A stretch of 6,388 nucleotides of DNA, from NCBI GenBank assembly GCA_022711695.1, contig JAKLEJ010000214.1, positions 1 to 6,388 of the forward strand, in the 5' to 3' direction. Positions within the stretch are counted from its first letter, which is position 1, and every line of letters starts with the position of its first letter. The stretch is from Verrucomicrobiota bacterium. GTDB lineage: Bacteria > Verrucomicrobiota > Verrucomicrobiia > Limisphaerales > JACRJZ01. The translations under genes were made by a program, and so were the position numbers. This document shows, piece by piece, positions 6,289-6,388 of the stretch. The notes beneath the pieces were generated by a model. The model had not been told where the DNA came from. It made no database searches and was given only the letters and a program-made list of their open reading frames with translations.

Positions 6289-6388
6289 TCAGGCCCGCAG
6301 CGCCTGGACCACCTGTGCGAAATCCTCGGGCCATGCGGCTTCAAACACCAGGCGCCGGCCTGTCAGAGGGTGATAAAAATGCAGGCTC
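6289..6388 (-). CDS. C-terminal end of a probable RluA-family RNA pseudouridine synthase (partial)
   Basis: Reading leftward from the window edge, 33 codons end at a TGA (6289-6291). They translate as SLHFYHPLTGRRLVF, EAAWPEDF and AQVVQALRA. This fits the tail of RluA/RluD-type pseudouridine synthases, which typically ends LHA-x-x-L-x-F-x-HP-x-TG, then FEAPLPxDF, then a short helix before the stop. These enzymes isomerise uridines in rRNA or tRNA. The catalytic Asp motif (HRLD) lies beyond the window, so activity cannot be judged. The gene ends 69 bp upstream of the start of the EEP gene on the same strand, so the two could be cotranscribed. No terminator or clear promoter is visible in that gap. 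Confidence 0.62.
   Translation of the reverse strand, partial: SLHFYHPLTGRRLVFEAAWPEDFAQVVQALRA

Overview
The window looks like a chromosomal piece from a high-GC member of the Verrucomicrobia, probably Limisphaerales/Pedosphaera-like. The assignment is inferred from protein style. Two encoded exported proteins end in the short C-terminal module typical of that group, which closes on an F-(Y/R)-R-V motif next to the stop codon. There is also a BspA-type leucine-rich-repeat protein, a large haem protein related to the hydrazine synthase alpha subunit and common in Verrucomicrobia/Planctomycetes, and almost no Shine-Dalgarno signal ahead of the genes.

Layout: bases 1-163 hold no recognisable gene. 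Bases 164-1621 (+) encode an exported BspA-like LRR_5 protein whose last ~13 codons run into foreign sequence. Bases ~1578-1931 (+, a different frame) are an internal fragment of a 'choice-of-anchor I' (alkaline-phosphatase-like beta-propeller) gene, missing both ends. It is cut off exactly where a tandem 10-bp repeat begins (1929-1958). Bases 1932-2085 are repeat-rich and non-coding and contain a plausible promoter (2027-2055) for the next gene. Bases 2086-5001 (+) encode a 971-residue exported HzsA-like protein with two CXXCH haem motifs. Six bases further on, and convergent, lies a secreted endonuclease/exonuclease/phosphatase-fold protein (5008-6219, -). The right edge (6289-6388, -) carries the last 33 codons of a probable RluA-family pseudouridine synthase, co-directional with the nuclease-like gene.

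The genes do not form an obvious pathway. Three of the four intact or partial proteins are predicted to be exported, so the shared theme is the cell envelope or periplasm. The most notable points are the HzsA-like dihaem protein outside any hydrazine synthase operon, and the scar at 1570-1960, where a deletion or rearrangement appears to have joined the tail of one exported-protein gene to the middle of another. I found no RNA genes, CRISPR array, insertion sequence or attachment site.
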